A stretch of DNA of 64,000 nucleotides from Ruegeria sediminis (lineage in GTDB: Bacteria; Pseudomonadota; Alphaproteobacteria; Rhodobacterales; Rhodobacteraceae). The notes beneath the pieces are model-generated. The model worked only from the letters and a program-made list of their open reading frames with translations, was not told the DNA's origin and ran no database searches. Positions 61,649 to 64,000 of this stretch are shown here, one piece after another; within the stretch, counting starts at the first letter, position 1; each line of letters begins with the position of its first letter. The translations under genes were made by a program, and so were the position numbers. The stretch is taken from the NCBI RefSeq assembly GCF_005938215.1, contig NZ_VCPD01000004.1, forward strand, positions 372,001-436,000, read 5' to 3'.

Positions 61649-62695
61649 TCAGATGATTTCGTCCTCGTCGAACATCGGATCGTCACCAAGCTGGGTGCTG
61701 ATGTCCTCGACCGTGCCTTCGGCTTTTTCGACCGACACGACGCGGCCAAGGTGAAAGACGGCGTCGCCCTCGTTCACGATCGGCATGACGGCCCGGCCGA
61801 CGATCAGCCCGTCGAATGGCGCGAGGATCTCTTCCTCTTCCTCTCCGAACGGGTCCGAAACCGAGGCCATGAGATCCCCCTGCCGCACCAGCTCTCCATC
61901 GGCCTTGTAGACCCGCAGCAGACCGCCGATCGGCGCCCGCAGCCATTTGCTCGACTGGCAGAATTGCGGCGTGGCCTTGGGCTTCGATATCCCCTTCGCC
62001 GAAATCATCTTCATGTGCCGCATGACGCGCAGGATGCCGGCCAGACCGGCCCGAATCGAGATTTCGTCGAAGCGCAGCCCCTCGCCCGCCTCGTAGAGCA
62101 GAATGTCCTTGCCGATGGCCTTCGCCGCCCCGCGCAGAGAACCGTCGCGCAGCGGCGACTGCATCACGATGGGCGCGCCGAACACCTCGGCCAGTTCGCG
62201 GGTTCTGGGGTTGTCCGGGGAAATGCGGATCTGCGGATAGTTGATGCGGTGGATGGCGGCGGAATGCAGATCGACGCCGAGGTCGGACTTGGCCACGACT
62301 TCGGTCATGAACAGGTTCGCCAGCCGCGAGGCCAAAGAGCCGTGCTCGCTGCCCGGAAAGGCGCGGTTCAGGTCGCGCCGGTCCGGCAGGTAGCGCGAGC
62401 GGCTGATGAACCCGAAAGCGTTGACGATGGGCACGGCGATCAGCGTGCCCCTGAGCGTGGACAGGTTGGGCGCGCGCAACAGGCGGCGGATGATCTCGAC
62501 CCCGATCACCTCGTTGCCGTGTACGCCGCCGCTGACAAAGACCGTCGGCCCGTCCTGCCGCCCATGCACGACATGCACGGACATGGTGACCGGCGTGTGA
62601 TCCGACAGCACGCTGACCGGCAGATCGACGGTGCGCCGCGAACCGGGCGCCACCTTCACCGAGCCGATGGTGAATGGCGGGCGGCTTTTCATCAT
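61649..62695 (-). CDS. Aspartoacylase / succinylglutamate desuccinylase family protein
   Basis: A 348-residue zinc-dependent deacylase. The metal ligands are His59 and Glu62 in GGVHGNE and His144 in [17 protein letters not shown] at 106-115 is conserved. The C-terminal 90 residues form the usual beta-barrel-like domain ([37 protein letters not shown]). It overlaps rimK by 4 bases. With a ligase upstream it could remove amino acids or acyl groups that RimK adds, which is inference from context. Confidence 0.88.
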   Translation of the reverse strand: MMKSRPPFTIGSVKVAPGSRRTVDLPVSVLSDHTPVTMSVHVVHGRQDGPTVFVSGGVHGNEVIGVEIIRRLLRAPNLSTLRGTLIAVPIVNAFGFISRSRYLPDRRDLNRAFPGSEHGSLASRLANLFMTEVVAKSDLGVDLHSAAIHRINYPQIRISPDNPRTRELAEVFGAPIVMQSPLRDGSLRGAAKAIGKDILLYEAGEGLRFDEISIRAGLAGILRVMRHMKMISAKGISKPKATPQFCQSSKWLRAPIGGLLRVYKADGELVRQGDLMASVSDPFGEEEEEILAPFDGLIVGRAVMPIVNEGDAVFHLGRVVSVEKAEGTVEDISTQLGDDPMFDEDEII

Positions 62696-63597
62696 CCCTT
62701 GCCCCTGGTTCTCGTGGCGCCGGCCTTGGCGTTCTTTTCCAGAAATTCGATCATCTTGCCCGCGATGTCGAGACCGGTCGCCTTTTCCACGCCTTCGAGG
62801 CCGGGCGACGAGTTGACCTCCATGATGACCGGGCCGTGATTGGCCCGCAGCATGTCCACGCCGCAGGCGTTCAGCCCCATGGTCTTCGCCGCCCGCAGCG
62901 CGGTCGCGCGCTCTTCCGGGGTCAGCTTGACGACCTGGGCCGAACCGCCGCGGTGCAGGTTCGAACGGAACTCGCCCGCCGCGCCGGTCCGCTTCATCGC
63001 CGCCACCACCTTGCCGCCTATGACGATGGCGCGGATATCCGTGCCGCCCGCCTCCTTTATGAATTCCTGCAGCATGATGTTCACGCCCGCGCCCCGAAAC
63101 GCCTCGACCACGGATTTCGCCGACCGGTCGGTATCCGCCAGAACCACGCCGATGCCCTGGGTGCCCTCGAGCAGCTTGATCACGATTGGTGCGCCGCCGG
63201 CAAGCCGCAGCACCTCTTCCGTCTGCTTCGGATCATGGGCGAAGGTGGTGACGGGCAGACCGATGCCGTCGCGCGCCATCAGCTGCATCGACCGCAGCTT
63301 GTCCCGCGACCGGCCGATCGCCACGCTTTCGTTCAGCGGATAGACGCCCATCATCTCGAACTGGCGCAGCACCGCGGTTCCGTAGAACGTGACCGAGGCG
63401 CCGATCCGCGGAATCACAGCGTCGTATCCCGTCAGCTTTTCGCCGTTGTAATAGATCTCGGGACGGCGGCTGGCGATGTTCATGTAGCAGCGCAGGGTGT
63501 CGATGATATCCAGTTGGTGCCCACGTTCCTCGGCAGCGGCCTTCAGGCGCTGGTGGGTGTAAAGATTGGCGTTGCGCGCCAGCATGGCGATTTTCAT
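62692..63597 (-). CDS. rimK: ATP-grasp glutamate ligase RimK
   Basis: A 301-residue ATP-grasp ligase. [18 protein letters not shown] binds the nucleotide, and [17 protein letters not shown] near the C-terminus carries metal-binding residues. E. coli RimK adds glutamates to the C-terminus of ribosomal protein S6 and makes poly-glutamate. It overlaps both neighbours by 4 bases, which marks a tightly coupled three-gene operon. Confidence 0.93.
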   Translation of the reverse strand: MKIAMLARNANLYTHQRLKAAAEERGHQLDIIDTLRCYMNIASRRPEIYYNGEKLTGYDAVIPRIGASVTFYGTAVLRQFEMMGVYPLNESVAIGRSRDKLRSMQLMARDGIGLPVTTFAHDPKQTEEVLRLAGGAPIVIKLLEGTQGIGVVLADTDRSAKSVVEAFRGAGVNIMLQEFIKEAGGTDIRAIVIGGKVVAAMKRTGAAGEFRSNLHRGGSAQVVKLTPEERATALRAAKTMGLNACGVDMLRANHGPVIMEVNSSPGLEGVEKATGLDIAGKMIEFLEKNAKAGATRTRGKG

Positions 63598-64000
63598 CGG
63601 TTTTCCTTTCCCTCTTTGCGCTTCGGTCTACCCCGCAAGAGGTGCGCGCGCATGGTATGGACGGCGATGGAGTGGTTTTTCAGCGCGGCGCGCCCCACGA
63701 TCATCTGGAATGTCATGTTTTTGCGATCGGTCAGTGAAAGATCCACGGGCCAGGACTGATCGCCCAGCCGGAAGGTCGTGCGGATCACGATCCGGTTCTC
63801 GGGAACGCCGCTGGTGTTCTTGATGTTCCGCTTTTCCTTCACCGGCGCTTCGATCCACACGTCCGGGCCGCCATCGGTCGATTCCGTCCGGAAGGACACC
63901 CAAACGTGCCCGTCGCGCGTGAACCGCCGGATATCCTCGGCATGCAGCGCCGAGGTGCGCGCGCCGGTGTCGATCTTGGCCTTGATGTCGTGCAGCGGCA
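63594..64000 (-). CDS. RimB-like retropepsin-type protease, partial (cut by window edge)
   Basis: The C-terminal 134 or so residues of a protein whose start lies beyond 64000. The frame contains [15 protein letters not shown], the DTGA motif of the retropepsin-like family formerly called ATP-dependent zinc proteases. A conserved [28 protein letters not shown] and [10 protein letters not shown] follow. In pseudomonads RimB of this family works with RimK. It is the promoter-proximal gene of the three. Confidence 0.85.
   Translation of the reverse strand, partial: PLHDIKAKIDTGARTSALHAEDIRRFTRDGHVWVSFRTESTDGGPDVWIEAPVKEKRNIKNTSGVPENRIVIRTTFRLGDQSWPVDLSLTDRKNMTFQMIVGRAALKNHSIAVHTMRAHLLRGRPKRKEGKENR

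Overview
The window is GC-rich chromosomal DNA of an alphaproteobacterium, most likely a marine member of the roseobacter group (Rhodobacterales). I infer this from the gene content and order: a Rhodobacter-type flagellar cluster with an SltF-like lytic transglycosylase beside flhA, CtrA-like promoter boxes, DUF1523 and DUF6638-type proteins, a rimB-rimK-aspartoacylase trio, and a short terminator-like repeat that I associate with Rhodobacteraceae. I see no rRNA, tRNA, CRISPR array, insertion sequence, phage gene or broken gene.

Region by region. (1) 1-11.4 kb, minus strand: one long operon led by a MarR regulator. It encodes an acyl-CoA dehydrogenase, an enoyl-CoA hydratase-like protein, a (2-amino)benzoate-CoA ligase, a five-part Liv-type ABC importer, a thioesterase, a RidA-family protein, tryptophan 2,3-dioxygenase and a kynurenine formamidase-like hydrolase. 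Together they suggest uptake and breakdown of tryptophan, kynurenine or anthranilate through CoA thioesters. (2) 11.8-16.3 kb: an MFS exporter with a His-rich tail, an Lrp/AsnC regulator and a two-gene lysine catabolic unit (lysine dehydrogenase-like plus aminoadipate-semialdehyde dehydrogenase). (3) 16.4-33.5 kb: flagellar genes: sltF, flhA, fliR, flhB and a fliJ-like gene; flgB-flgC-fliE-fliQ-flgF-flgG-flgA-flgH-fliL on the other strand; then fliI, motB, flgE, flgK, flgL and flgI. Three CtrA-like boxes lie in front of flgB/fliI, motB and flgE.

(4) 33.6-40.4 kb, minus strand: a seven-gene, mostly overlapping cluster of unknown function. It holds an AAA+ ATPase, a long coiled-coil protein, two large soluble proteins and three small membrane proteins. 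This is the best candidate in the window for an undescribed system. (5) 40.6-46 kb: creatinase and a gabD-like dehydrogenase diverging around an 18-bp perfect palindrome; a small heat-shock protein gene with a convincing RpoH promoter and a ROSE-type RNA thermometer; and two tandem trypsin-like proteases. (6) 46.1-50 kb: glycolate oxidase glcD-glcE-glcF with a palindromic operator over the glcD promoter.

(7) 50.2-53.4 kb: a small secreted protein, a flavodoxin-like protein, rlmH, rsfS and an MscS-type channel. (8) 53.5-61.6 kb: leucine biosynthesis genes leuC, leuD and leuB, interrupted by an HdeD-like membrane protein gene, a membrane protein, a secreted EEP-family phosphatase/nuclease, a nucleotide-sugar-epimerase-like protein and a LysR regulator. 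(9) 61.6-64 kb, minus strand: rimB-like protease (cut by the window edge), rimK and an AspA/AstE-like deacylase, probably one operon for adding and removing peptide modifications.
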